Origin: Nitzschia sp. pyKryTriq1
Taxonomy: Eukaryota > Bacillariophyta > Bacillariophyceae > Bacillariales > Bacillariaceae
NCBI GenBank assembly: GCA_956465555.1
Contig: OY101124.1
Coordinates: 372,001-436,000, forward strand
Length of the DNA stretch: 64,000 nt
Direction of reading: 5' to 3'
Positions 30,803-40,558 of the stretch are shown here, in pieces. The notes under the pieces were generated by a model. That model made no database searches. It was not told the origin of the DNA and saw only the letters and a program-made list of their open reading frames with translations. The first letter of the stretch is position 1; every line of letters starts with the position of its first letter. The translations under genes were made by a program, and so were the position numbers.

Positions 30803-33730
30803 ATGAAGCTCTTCCGAAGTGCTTATCGACTGCTGGATGGCACCACCATCTCTCCAACCGAGGACGGCACCACCATCTCACCAACCGAGGACGGCACCAC
30901 GATCGCTCCAACCGAAGAGGCAACCACCATCGTCCCAACCGAGGACGGCACCACGATCGCTCCAACCGAAGAGGCAACCACCATCGTCCCAACCGAGGAC
31001 GGCACCACGATCGCTCCAACCGAAGAGGCAACCACCATCGTCCCAACCGATGATGGCACCACGATCGCTCCAACCGAGGCCGGCGGCACCACCATCTCTC
31101 CAACCGAGGACGGCACCACGAACGCTCCGACCGAAGAGGCAACCACCATCGTCCCAACCGAGGACGGCACCACGATCGCTCCAACCGAAGAGGCAACCAC
31201 CATCTTTCCAACTGAAGACGGCACCACCGTCTCTCCAACCGAGGACGGCACCACCATCTCTCCAACCGAAGAGGCAACCACCATCTTTCCAACTGAAGCC
31301 GGCACCACGATCGCTCCAACTGAAGACGGCACCACCATCTCTCCAACCGAGGACGGCACCACGATCGCTCCAACCGAAGAGGCAACCACCATCGTCCCAA
31401 CCGATGATGGCACCACGATCGCTCCAACCGAGGCCGGCGGCACCACCATCTCTCCAACCGAGGACGGCACCACGAACGCTCCGACCGAAGAGGCAACCAC
31501 CATCGTCCCAACCGAGGACGGCACCACGATCGCTCCAACCGAAGAGGCAACCACCATCTTTCCAACTGAAGACGGCACCACCGTCTCTCCAACCGAGGAC
31601 GGCACCACCATCTCTCCAACCGAAGAGGCAACCACCATCTTTCCAACTGAAGCCGGCACCACGATCGCTCCAACTGAAGACGGCACCACCATCTCTCCAA
31701 CCGAGGACGGCACCACGAACGCTCCAACCGAAGAGGCAACCACCATCTTTCCAACTGAAGCCGGCACCACGATCGCTCCAACTGAAGACGGCACCACCAT
31801 CTCTCCAACCGAGGACGGCACCACCATCGCTCCAACCGAAGAGGCAACCACCATCTTTCCAACTGAAGACGGCACCACCGTCTCTCCAACCGAGGACGGC
31901 ACCACCATCTCTCCAACCGAAGAGGCAACCACCATCTTTCCAACTGAAGCCGGCACCACGATCGCTCCAACTGAAGACGGCACCACCATCTCTCCAACCG
32001 AGGACGGCACCACCATCGCTCCAACCGAAGAGGCAACCACCATCGCCCCGACCGAGGACGCCACTTTCGGGCCGACCGAAACTGGAAGCGGCACTATCCA
32101 ACCAACCGAAGATGGAAGTGGCACTTTTGGACCGACCGAATATGGAAGCTGGACTTATGAACCGACTGAAGATGGAAGCTGGACTTTCGGACCGTCCGAA
32201 ACTGCAAGCGGCACTATCCAACCAACCGAAGATGGAAGTGGAACTTTTGGACCGACCGAAGATGGAAGCTGGACTTTCGAACCGACCGAATATGGAAGCT
32301 GGACTTACGAACCGAGTGAAGATGGAAGCTGGACTTTCGAACCGTCCGAATATGGAAGCGGCACTATCCAACCAACCGAAGATGGAAGTGGCACTTTTGG
32401 ACCGACCGAAGATGGAAGCTGGACTTTCGAACCAACCGAATATGGAAGCTGGACTTACGAACCGACTGAAGATGGAAGCTGGACTTTCGGACCGACCGAA
32501 TATGGAAGCGGCAGTTTGGAACCAACCGAAGATGGAAGCGGCACTTTCTTACCGAGCGAAGATGGAAGCTGGACTTTCGGACCGACCGAAGATGGAAGCT
32601 GGACTTTCGAACCCACCGAATATGGAAGCTGGACTTACGAACCCACCGAAGACGGAAGCTGGACTTTCGGACCGACTGAAGATGGAAGCGGCACTTTCGA
32701 ACCAACTGAAGAAGGAAGCTGGACTTTCGGACCGACCGAAGATGGAAGCTGGACTATCGAACCCACCGAATATGGAAGCTGGACTTATGAACCGACTGAA
32801 GACGGAAGCGGCACTTTCTTGCCGAGTGAATATGGAAGCTGGACTTTCGGACCGACAGAATATGGAAGCGGCAGTTTGGAACCAACCAAAGATGGAAGCG
32901 GCACTTTCGAACCGACCGATGATGGAAGCTGGACTTACGAACCGACGGAAGAGGGAAACGGCACTTTCGAACCGACTGAAGACGGCGCCAGCATATTTCC
33001 AGCCGAAGACGCCTCTAGCATTTCTCCAACCGAAGACGGCGCCACGATGGCTCCAACTGAAGATGGAACTACGATCCCCGCAACCGAGGACGGCATCATC
33101 ATCGCTCCAACCGAAGATGGAACCACAATCTCTCCAACCGAAGATGGAACCACCATCTCTCCAATCGAGGACGGCACCACGATCGCTCCAACCGAGGACG
33201 GCGGCACCACCATATTTCCAACTGAAGACGGCACCACCGTCTCTCCAACCGAGGACGGCACCACGACCGCTCCAATCGAAGACGCCACCACCATCCCTGC
33301 AATCGAAGATGGTACCACCGTCTCTCCAGCCAAAGGCGGAATCACCATCGCTCCAACCGAAGATGGGACGGATGGTCCGACTTTGACACAGGACAATACT
33401 GGTGCTGCTGCCACAGATGCACCCATTGCTGACGATGGAACTGATGCCCCTACCCAAACGAACACCAATGATCAAGTTACTGGCACGCCTGGAGGCGAAG
33501 TTTCCGCAGTCACTAAGCAATTGAGGGATAGGCCAGATGATGGTAATCCTGGAATACCTCCCTATGGTATTGCGATAATTGTTGGAGTGGTACTTCTTGC
33601 AATGGTCTTCTTGCGAAGAAGGAGAAGTGTGAACAACGCCAAGATTCGAAGACAAAAGCCCGAGTTGATGGCAGAAGAATACAAAGATGACCTCGATGAG
33701 GAGATGCCAGGAGAAATCGTAAGTCGCTGA
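30803..33730 (+). CDS. Mucin-like repeat membrane protein
   Basis: About 975 residues in one exon. Three repeat blocks are visible: 9-residue units (27 bp) of the type GTTIAPTED and EATTIFPTE (30839-about 32065); 10-residue units (30 bp) with aromatic residues, GSWTFGPTED, GSWTYEPTED and GSGTFLPSED (about 32070-32985); and again 9-residue units (to about 33370). The protein is Thr/Pro/Glu/Asp-rich, with no Cys seen and almost no Lys in the repeats. It ends with a membrane helix (GIAIIVGVVLLAMVFL) followed by RRRR and a 35-residue cytosolic tail. This is typical of a glycosylated cell-surface or adhesive protein. The start at MKLFRSAYRLLDG gives no proper signal peptide, so an upstream exon may be missing; a stop lies in frame just upstream at 30743-30745. 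Confidence 0.75.
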   Translation: MKLFRSAYRLLDGTTISPTEDGTTISPTEDGTTIAPTEEATTIVPTEDGTTIAPTEEATTIVPTEDGTTIAPTEEATTIVPTDDGTTIAPTEAGGTTISPTEDGTTNAPTEEATTIVPTEDGTTIAPTEEATTIFPTEDGTTVSPTEDGTTISPTEEATTIFPTEAGTTIAPTEDGTTISPTEDGTTIAPTEEATTIVPTDDGTTIAPTEAGGTTISPTEDGTTNAPTEEATTIVPTEDGTTIAPTEEATTIFPTEDGTTVSPTEDGTTISPTEEATTIFPTEAGTTIAPTEDGTTISPTEDGTTNAPTEEATTIFPTEAGTTIAPTEDGTTISPTEDGTTIAPTEEATTIFPTEDGTTVSPTEDGTTISPTEEATTIFPTEAGTTIAPTEDGTTISPTEDGTTIAPTEEATTIAPTEDATFGPTETGSGTIQPTEDGSGTFGPTEYGSWTYEPTEDGSWTFGPSETASGTIQPTEDGSGTFGPTEDGSWTFEPTEYGSWTYEPSEDGSWTFEPSEYGSGTIQPTEDGSGTFGPTEDGSWTFEPTEYGSWTYEPTEDGSWTFGPTEYGSGSLEPTEDGSGTFLPSEDGSWTFGPTEDGSWTFEPTEYGSWTYEPTEDGSWTFGPTEDGSGTFEPTEEGSWTFGPTEDGSWTIEPTEYGSWTYEPTEDGSGTFLPSEYGSWTFGPTEYGSGSLEPTKDGSGTFEPTDDGSWTYEPTEEGNGTFEPTEDGASIFPAEDASSISPTEDGATMAPTEDGTTIPATEDGIIIAPTEDGTTISPTEDGTTISPIEDGTTIAPTEDGGTTIFPTEDGTTVSPTEDGTTTAPIEDATTIPAIEDGTTVSPAKGGITIAPTEDGTDGPTLTQDNTGAAATDAPIADDGTDAPTQTNTNDQVTGTPGGEVSAVTKQLRDRPDDGNPGIPPYGIAIIVGVVLLAMVFLRRRRSVNNAKIRRQKPELMAEEYKDDLDEEMPGEIVSR
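31049..31756 (+). repeat. 354-bp higher-order tandem duplication in the mucin-like gene
   Basis: The segment from GATGATGGCACCACG at 31049 recurs at 31403, identical over about 300 bp before small differences. This equals 118 residues, about 13 nine-residue units, and indicates recent unequal exchange or slippage. Confidence 0.9.
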
Positions 33731-34395
33731 AAGTTGATTCTCTACTATAAAAGGTGAAATTTGTAGTTTGTTCATTTCCGCATTCCTGGGTACGTGTACC
33801 CGTCTATTAGTAGCGTCATAATAGTTATGGTGCGAAACAGGCTAGCTGCTGATACAGTTGCTCCCTACTTCTGCTTCGACGAGCAGACATTACCAACTTG
33901 ACCCGACCCGGCCTGAGTCGGGTGTGCCCAACAGGATTGGCTCCCTTGTTCTTGAGTGGACGCCTTGCAGCGTATGGCAGCTGGTTGAGGAGCACTTCGT
34001 CCGTCTCCACCGTAATTCGAGTCTGGCCTGCCTGCCTGTATCTTCTTGTCGCCTTGCTTCTACAATATGCGAGATAGATATTCTGTATTATTTTTGCCCA
34101 GCTTCTCGCACTCGTCTTTGAATAGCAGATTTCAGCAAAGTTTCAGATATCTCAGCACGCAGCATCTCATGGATGGGACGACTCTTGTTCAGCTCTTGAC
34201 GAGTAGTTTACTATATTTATCGGAAGTCATTTTTTAAAATCGAAAAACACGAATATTTCCGCCCTCTTATCTTTCACCTCTCTACGATTATTAACTGAGT
34301 CAAAGAATATGCTTTCCTTCACTGCCATCCCAATAAGCAAGCTGGGCGTTTCCTTCTCCTTTTTCATAAGACGTGAAACTTTCCGGGCAATCGTC
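33731..34395. other. Convergent spacer between mucin-like and pirin genes
   Basis: No gene supported. Includes the 34199-34244 segment also found at 28252-28295. Short frames at 33858-34237 are without domains. Confidence 0.45.
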
Positions 34396-35922
34396 TCACT
34401 GTTGGATATCCATAATACTGTCGGCTTTCAGGTTCGAGTATTGGTACATACATGGATTTTGGGCTACATACTCGCGCCATTCTTCATCGGATAGTTTATG
34501 ATCCCATGGCTTTCCCATCAATCCTATCTGATAATCACGGTAGGCATCATTGATTTGATTGCCCGTGTTCATCACCATACTGCCTTGCGCTGCCACAGGT
34601 TCTCGCAACGGTGCTCCCGCCAATAGCAAAAAGTCGACCCCATCCTTCATCTTGTTCGTCGTCGAGACGACTAAATGTTTCCCCAAAGGCTCCAAATAGG
34701 CCGTATGGTGGACAGGAAGTTCCACTCCATCAATCATACACGATCCCTGCCGAATATACAAGACGACCGTTTCAAAGGAAGAGGGTACCTCATAGGACCA
34801 GGTCGAATCCGCATCGACTCGCACATGAAAGATGGCCATATCGCTCATAATGGGTGTCGACGCCTTGTTCCCTTGGTACTCTCCTGCCAAGACGACCGTC
34901 TCACTTCTGCTGTTGCTTCTGCTGCTGCTGCTGCTAGTAGTAGTATCGTCACCCAATGATGATGGGACTACTATTACGTGAGGACATTGGGAATCTCCCA
35001 ATAATTGCACATTGGGTGGATCCAATTTTCGTTGCGATGGCACATTGACCCACAATTGATACAATTCTTGTTGAGGACTGTCATCAAACATTTCCTCGTG
35101 CAACAATCCTGCGCCGGTGAACAACCATTGCGAATGGTGTGGATACTCCTGCTCTTCTTGTTTGTTCTTCTTCTTCCGTCCATAATCCTGTGCGATTCCC
35201 AACGAATCTCGGTGCCGAAAGCCGCCTTGCAAAAAGTATGTCAAGGTAGTAAATCCTCGGTGTGGATGGGCTGGAAATCCTTCGGGTAAAATGAATTTGT
35301 TTTGGATCCATCGGATGGGATCCCAAGCTGCAAACGAATGCCGATGATGTACCAACATGATAAAGGGAGAAGTAGTAGTATCATTGCCATTATTGTCATT
35401 GGAATTGAAAAAGTTGGGACACACCCGTCCTCCTACGGCGTCTTCGAGTTTGGCGGCCAATTCATTCCCCAAGGTACGGCTCACTACAAAAATAACCACA
35501 CCCATCCATACGGGCCATACCGGTAGCCGGGCAAACTTTTCCACTCGAGCGACTCGGCGCAGGCTCATGATGGGAGAGGTGCCTTTATTATCGTCTGACG
35601 ACGAGAGACGACTCGATGTTGTTGTTGTTGTTGTTGAAGGTGGTGGTGGTGATGATGATGATTCTTTGGAGGAAGAAAGGAGGAACGAGGACGACGAAGA
35701 AATTCTACGTATCCGGAAGATCCTGCGGTCTGGCTGCTCGAGCTTTTGCTTAGTATTGGAGTAGATATTGTTCGTGTGTCCAGAAGAAGATCCCAGGAGA
35801 AAACCATTTGCATTCGTTATTCCTCCCGATAGAAGGATCACCACCATTAAAAAAAATACCACACAACATCTTCTTTGGGAGCCACCGGTAGTAGTACAGA
35901 AAAGGAGCCGCGGCAGCGTCAT
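34396..35922 (-). CDS. Pirin-like cupin protein with N-terminal signal/membrane segments
   Basis: Single exon of 508 residues. The pirin N-terminal cupin is clear: GFPAHPHRGFTTLTYFLQGG, then FRHRDSLG, QWLFTGAGLLHEEMF and ELYQLWVNVP. The HPHRG, H and E positions are the iron ligands of pirins. The C-terminal cupin (AIFHVRVDADSTW, GAPLREPVAAQGSMVMN) is also present. Against the usual about 290 residues it has a 200-residue N-terminal extension with a hydrophobic signal (VVFFLMVVILLSG, then NANGFLLG), a Ser/Thr/Pro tract and a second hydrophobic stretch (WMGVVIFVVSRTLG). It may enter the secretory route or plastid; the Phe after NANG is compatible with a plastid signal. Pirins act as quercetinases or redox regulators; the substrate here is unknown. 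Confidence 0.87.
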   Translation of the reverse strand: MTLPRLLFCTTTGGSQRRCCVVFFLMVVILLSGGITNANGFLLGSSSGHTNNIYSNTKQKLEQPDRRIFRIRRISSSSSFLLSSSKESSSSPPPPSTTTTTTSSRLSSSDDNKGTSPIMSLRRVARVEKFARLPVWPVWMGVVIFVVSRTLGNELAAKLEDAVGGRVCPNFFNSNDNNGNDTTTSPFIMLVHHRHSFAAWDPIRWIQNKFILPEGFPAHPHRGFTTLTYFLQGGFRHRDSLGIAQDYGRKKKNKQEEQEYPHHSQWLFTGAGLLHEEMFDDSPQQELYQLWVNVPSQRKLDPPNVQLLGDSQCPHVIVVPSSLGDDTTTSSSSSRSNSRSETVVLAGEYQGNKASTPIMSDMAIFHVRVDADSTWSYEVPSSFETVVLYIRQGSCMIDGVELPVHHTAYLEPLGKHLVVSTTNKMKDGVDFLLLAGAPLREPVAAQGSMVMNTGNQINDAYRDYQIGLMGKPWDHKLSDEEWREYVAQNPCMYQYSNLKADSIMDIQQ

Positions 35923-36749
35923 GATGATGATTTCCGTGTACTGTCTGAATGTATGTATGTATGTATGTATGTTTTCGATGTTATCAAAGGGTTCCTTCTA
36001 CCGGTACTCTAGAGAGTAGACCACGGTTCTTATCGTAGTCTTTACGATATAGTCTTGACTGTATTGGTCGTCAACCTCATTTCGCCATGGTCCCAGAGGG
36101 CGATCTGATGGATGGTGTCGATGGTCGGTGGGAGAGTTTTGTACAGCATTATTATTAGCGTGGGGGAAACTCTCCTCTCGCGGGTGTTTTTTGATGCGGA
36201 TCTTTCCCGCTTCTACCGGTAGTACTGGTACTGGTACTGTACGTACAGTATGTATCTCTCACGGCTCGAGGACGGACGAAAATAAATATCCGGGTCTGAT
36301 CGAAGAAGGGGGGGGGAAGAAGAAGAATCATCATCATCATCATCATCAATCATCATTAGCTCCAAAGGAAGCAGGGACGCCATCACAATGACACGCTATA
36401 ACACCTCAGAAGTCGGCTCTGACTCGGTCGACTCGTCACGAAAAAACACTGCATAGTGAAATGAATACGATTGTTGGAGGGTGGTGTCAGAAAGCTCCAT
36501 TTGGCGCATTTCTGCATCGTTACTTCTACAGTACGTACTCGTACCTACTCGCATTGGTCCATCGGCGTGCGTGTTGTTACTACGGTAACTGTACAGGTAC
36601 GGTAGTTATTGACGCGTGATTTTTGAAAAGCAGAAGATACGGCAACATATCATCTGCACATCGCATCATCCTTGACAACAAAACAACAAACAAACAAAGA
36701 CGATCACGCACATCCATAACATCCTGCATTCCAATCTTCCGATTGCTAT
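35923..36749. other. Divergent spacer with microsatellites
   Basis: Holds an ATGT tetranucleotide run (35949-35972), a CAT run (about 36327-36350) and ACCGGTAGTACTGGTAC-type palindromes (36215-36250). No gene. Confidence 0.5.
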
Positions 36750-38414
36750 ATGACGAGTAGGTCCTCCTTGTCGTCGTTGTTGTTGTCGTTGTTGTCCCAA
36801 TCTTCTCGCTGGATGATGCCGAGTAGTAGTGGTAGTAGTAGTAGTAGTAGTACGAGTAGCAATAGCCGCCAGCAGCGCCGTATTGTTACACGTACCTCCA
36901 ATGGTGTTGCTATGATTGGGCGGTCCTCGGCACCCGCACCACCGATGCTACGGCTACTACTGCTAGTAATAGTAGTAGTTGCAGCAATGCTGAGTCTGCC
37001 AGGTTCAGCGGCGTCATCGTCGCAGGTTCCATCTTGTCGTCGTGGTCGTCGTCGTCACGTCTTTGGAGTTATCACCCTCAACGATGCAGCAGAATCAGCA
37101 CCAGCTTCATTGACATCATCATCATGGTTGTTGTTGTCGTTGGAGGAGTTGCGAGGTGGATCGCTTGACAATAGTAGTGGTGGCGGCTATGAGGATGAAA
37201 GCAAAGAAGAATCGTCATCGGAGGAGGAAGAGGAGGAGGAATATGATGAAATGATGATGGAAGCACAAGAAGAAGAGGAGGAGGAGGATGATTTTTCCAT
37301 CATGGGCGGTGCTGGGGAAGAAGAAGAACTAGAAGAAATATTTGAAGAAGAGGAAGAGGATGATGCCGAAGAGGAAGAAGATACGTTTGTAGTCGAAGAG
37401 ACTGTCTCTGTCGTGGTGATGGACGAACAAGACGAAGAAGATGCTCCGATGGATGAAGCTGTTGCTGTGGTGGAGGACGTCTTCGAAGATGATGGCGAGG
37501 AAGAAGAAGAAGATGAGGCTGTTCGAATGCCAACGACCCAAGAAGTACTGGAACGGGCCACGGCGGGCACCCACACGGACGACGAGAATAGCTCTGCCTT
37601 TGTGGATCGTATGGAACTGGCAGACGCCTACGACCTAGAGGATGCTGCGAATACTGGCGGTGAGGATGGACCGGCCGCAGCAGCGGGAGTCGTCAATGAT
37701 ACGGCGGATGCGGCAGCCATGGCCGCAGTCTCGGCGGCGACTGCCGTAGGAGCCGGTGGATCAGATCCAGATACTACTCAAGTTGGATCAACATCATCAT
37801 CTGGCAACGATGAACAAGAAATGACAGATGTTGTTATTACGGACGAAATGCGACGTATCCTACTCAAGGAGCTAAGGTTCTCGTCCAGGGATCTCAAAGT
37901 ACTACGACCAGATATTGCGGCCATGTTGGTTTCGCAAAAGCTACAAAAGCCATTCGAGGGAATGCCCAAAAACTGGTATTTACCCAGTGCTGCTCCTACT
38001 GTCTCTACTGCTGACCAACCCGGGAAATTGCGTGCGCTGCTGCTCAAGGCATCCATGACCGTTGTAGCAGTGGGGGGCGCTGCCATCCTTGTGTCCAAGG
38101 GTCAAGACCTAATCGACTTGGACGATATCCAGGCGACCCTTCAAAAGATCCCAGCAGCAATCGTAGCCGCCATCCCGGCTGCTCTTGGAAGTAATGATAG
38201 TCACAAGGAAAAGGTCGAGCATGAGGACGAATCATCATCATCATCCGCGCCAGAGGAGGCCGCCGCCGAAAATGATGATGATGAGCACCCACACAGTGTC
38301 AAGCCTGGTTCGTCCCTACCAGTCTACGAGAAGGATCTCGATAAGACAGCTTTGGACAAGTTCATTACCAAGATTGAAAACGCCATCAAGGCCTTCTTTA
38401 GGATAAAGATATAG
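36750..38414 (+). CDS. Acidic secretory-pathway protein of unknown function
   Basis: Single exon of 554 residues. A Ser-rich start is followed by a strong hydrophobic segment (about 67-90, MLRLLLLVIVVVAAMLSLPG then SAASS), which could be a signal peptide if translation starts at a later Met (MIGRSS or MLRLLL). Residues about 145-265 are almost purely Glu/Asp. After an Ala-rich stretch a compact segment appears (about 368-415: EMRRILLKELRFSSRDLKVL, then RPDIAAMLVSQK and GMPKNWYLP) that looks conserved rather than random. A second hydrophobic helix follows (ALLLKASMTVVAVGGAAILV). The C-terminal 70 residues are again acidic then basic. It may be an ER or plastid-envelope protein with a Ca2+-binding acidic domain; no family is recognised. 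Confidence 0.68.
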   Translation: MTSRSSLSSLLLSLLSQSSRWMMPSSSGSSSSSSTSSNSRQQRRIVTRTSNGVAMIGRSSAPAPPMLRLLLLVIVVVAAMLSLPGSAASSSQVPSCRRGRRRHVFGVITLNDAAESAPASLTSSSWLLLSLEELRGGSLDNSSGGGYEDESKEESSSEEEEEEEYDEMMMEAQEEEEEEDDFSIMGGAGEEEELEEIFEEEEEDDAEEEEDTFVVEETVSVVVMDEQDEEDAPMDEAVAVVEDVFEDDGEEEEEDEAVRMPTTQEVLERATAGTHTDDENSSAFVDRMELADAYDLEDAANTGGEDGPAAAAGVVNDTADAAAMAAVSAATAVGAGGSDPDTTQVGSTSSSGNDEQEMTDVVITDEMRRILLKELRFSSRDLKVLRPDIAAMLVSQKLQKPFEGMPKNWYLPSAAPTVSTADQPGKLRALLLKASMTVVAVGGAAILVSKGQDLIDLDDIQATLQKIPAAIVAAIPAALGSNDSHKEKVEHEDESSSSSAPEEAAAENDDDEHPHSVKPGSSLPVYEKDLDKTALDKFITKIENAIKAFFRIKI

Positions 38415-38485
38415 GTAGAACAGCACGAGTCAGTCGTCGGGGAATGAATCATTATCATCCTTTGAAAATTGTATTCTGTATCTTT

Positions 38486-40558
38486 TTATATTATGATCTT
38501 TACAGTATTGTAGCGACCCGCTGCCACAGCATAATAGTTGGAATCATTCTTGGTATCCGGAAGAACCGCAAGTGCAAATACGTATCCAACGTCGGAAAGG
38601 ACCTTGTGGGCTTGAGTACAGAGTAGTGCAGCATGATCACTTTGCTGTTGATGTTCTTGTGGTTTGTCCTCGCCATCCAATTGTGCGCGAGACCATAGCT
38701 GCAGGGTCGCATCTAGCTTTCCTCCGCCGGTCAAAAAATCACCGTTCGGTAGCTGGCACATGCAAATGACCGCGTCTTTCGACGAGTGTCCCGTCAAAGT
38801 ACACTGGATCGTTGGTGGTGGTGATAATTGTGGCGTTGTGTTGCCCGCTACCGGCTCCTCCTCCGAGTAGTAGGACGGGGAGAAATCAAGAATGTGTACG
38901 GCTCTTGCTGGTCCTGGGGTCGGAAGAGTGGTCGCTCCGAGAAGTCCTCCTGAAGAATTTAACATCGAGGCAAAGTCTGTTGAAACTGCCAGACGACCAT
39001 CTTGAAGCGGCTCCATACAGACAATGCTACAGTTTGAGGATGAGGATGATGCTGATGATGGAGTCAGCTGATAAAAGCCAGTTTCATGAAAAACGAGATC
39101 GCTGCCGTTATTGCTGGAACGATGCACTTGCCATACTCGAAGCCCTCCTTGGGAATCGCCTGCAATCAGTAGTCTCCTCGTCATCTGACCAAGACCACGA
39201 CCACCGGAAATCGACAAGCAAGCCAAGGAAGTTATCGGAGCGGAACCTTCCAAACCTGATGAAGAAGTATCAGCCGAATCCAACATTTTGAACTGCAATT
39301 GCTGTCCTCCAATGGAATAAAATATTTGAACGCTTCTGGCAGCTTTGCCCAGGGCCTCTTGCATGGCCCGCTCTTGAGCTTCTGCCTGTGCCCTGCGTCG
39401 ACGCTCCTCATCATTTTGTGGTGGCAAACGAAATTGGGACGGATTGAATTGTCGAGTAATTTGGAAACGTGTTGCCAAACAAGTGATAACATCATCATCA
39501 TTATCGTCATCACCATTAGTGGTAGTCGACTCCATGTTATTGTTGTTGTTGTTGTTGATGATGATGCTGTTTCTTCCAATCCCACCATAGACTGCCACCA
39601 ACGACGCTGGTGTCGTTCCAGGCATGACACTTGGTATGGCAATCACTGGATCCCCATCGGTGGACCAAAATTGTAGAATTCCTCTCCCCGTCGTAGCAAA
39701 GGCCGCCATTGCTGCAGCAGAATTCTGATTATTTAACTGCCGTCGCCGTCGCAAGGCGACCACACTGTTCACTCCACCTTCAGCCCCAGGTGCATGTATT
39801 ACGTCTTCTTGCTGTGCTCCATGTTTCCATAACTGAACATGACCATCATCCAAGACACTGACACATGTTCCGTCCTCGAGCACCGCCAAATCATTGACAT
39901 AGCCTCGACGCAATTCTAAACCCAGAGTCATCGCCACTTTTCCTTGTAATTCTGTTCGATCGTTGGCTGTTTCTTCTTCTTCTCCTCCTCCTCCTCCTTG
40001 GCCATACTTGAGATCTTGTTCGATTTGACGTTGTGGCAAGCCGGTAACTAATCGATTGTACTGGTACATTTCTTGTTTGTGATCGTCACGTTTATGAGGT
40101 GGTAGCTGAAGGGCGGGAATCATTCCTTCGGCCGATGCCATGGCCTCCTGTGCTTGGGCGTCTTCGGCGGCTTGTAACTGTTCGGGAGTGAAATCTTCGA
40201 TAAATAATTGAGTTTGGTTCTTGGGAGGACCTGCCAGGGTTTCGGCCGAGCCAATTAACGTGATAATCAACGGAGAGGATGATGTAGCTGTACTAGTAGC
40301 ACTAGCAGTATTGATGATGGTGGCATCCAAAATCACATTGTCTTTTAACGGGCCTTTCCAATATCCACCACCTTTATTTTTCGCTGCCGCCATGAGCTTT
40401 TGTCTTGCGACAGGCACTCCTGTCATGGCCTCGACGCGTTGCTTGAACGTGTTGGAGGTTTCACCCAAATAGATAACGATGGACGAATCGGAATACACCT
40501 TCTTGTTCCATTTCAAGGTGACTGGAATTTCTTCGGCTCTTGCTGTTCTTGTTGCCAT
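38486..40558 (-). CDS. Ubiquitin-like domain plus WD40 protein
   Basis: Single exon of 690 residues; converges with the preceding gene (71 bp apart). Residues about 10-110 form a ubiquitin-like fold resembling that at the N-terminus of the proteasome-linked deubiquitinase USP14/Ubp6 (LKWNKKVYSD, FKQRVEAMTGVPVARQKLM, IITLIGSAETL). A linker (to about 200) resembles tails after such UBLs (LPPHKRDDHKQEMYQYNRL). WD40-like blades occupy the rest: VNDLAVLEDGTCVSVLDDGH then VQLWKHG, RLLIAGDSQGGLRVWQVH, and the last blade CMCQLPNGDFLTGGGKLDAT then LQLWS. No peptidase residues are seen. A role as a proteasome- or ubiquitin-linked adaptor is inferred. It is not PLAA/Doa1, which lacks an N-terminal UBL. 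Confidence 0.8.
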   Translation of the reverse strand: MATRTARAEEIPVTLKWNKKVYSDSSIVIYLGETSNTFKQRVEAMTGVPVARQKLMAAAKNKGGGYWKGPLKDNVILDATIINTASATSTATSSSPLIITLIGSAETLAGPPKNQTQLFIEDFTPEQLQAAEDAQAQEAMASAEGMIPALQLPPHKRDDHKQEMYQYNRLVTGLPQRQIEQDLKYGQGGGGGEEEETANDRTELQGKVAMTLGLELRRGYVNDLAVLEDGTCVSVLDDGHVQLWKHGAQQEDVIHAPGAEGGVNSVVALRRRRQLNNQNSAAAMAAFATTGRGILQFWSTDGDPVIAIPSVMPGTTPASLVAVYGGIGRNSIIINNNNNNNMESTTTNGDDDNDDDVITCLATRFQITRQFNPSQFRLPPQNDEERRRRAQAEAQERAMQEALGKAARSVQIFYSIGGQQLQFKMLDSADTSSSGLEGSAPITSLACLSISGGRGLGQMTRRLLIAGDSQGGLRVWQVHRSSNNGSDLVFHETGFYQLTPSSASSSSSNCSIVCMEPLQDGRLAVSTDFASMLNSSGGLLGATTLPTPGPARAVHILDFSPSYYSEEEPVAGNTTPQLSPPPTIQCTLTGHSSKDAVICMCQLPNGDFLTGGGKLDATLQLWSRAQLDGEDKPQEHQQQSDHAALLCTQAHKVLSDVGYVFALAVLPDTKNDSNYYAVAAGRYNTVKIII

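Noticed and set aside
30642-32371. Long open frames on the minus strand across the mucin-like gene (Trp/Arg- or Gly/Trp-rich repeats)
   Set aside because: The 27- and 30-bp repeat units are multiples of three and lack stops in several frames, so open frames arise automatically. Only the plus-strand frame has a membrane segment, a basic tail and a unique C-terminus.
36327-36350. CAT repeat as a His-rich coding tract
   Set aside because: No supported gene covers it; treated as a microsatellite.
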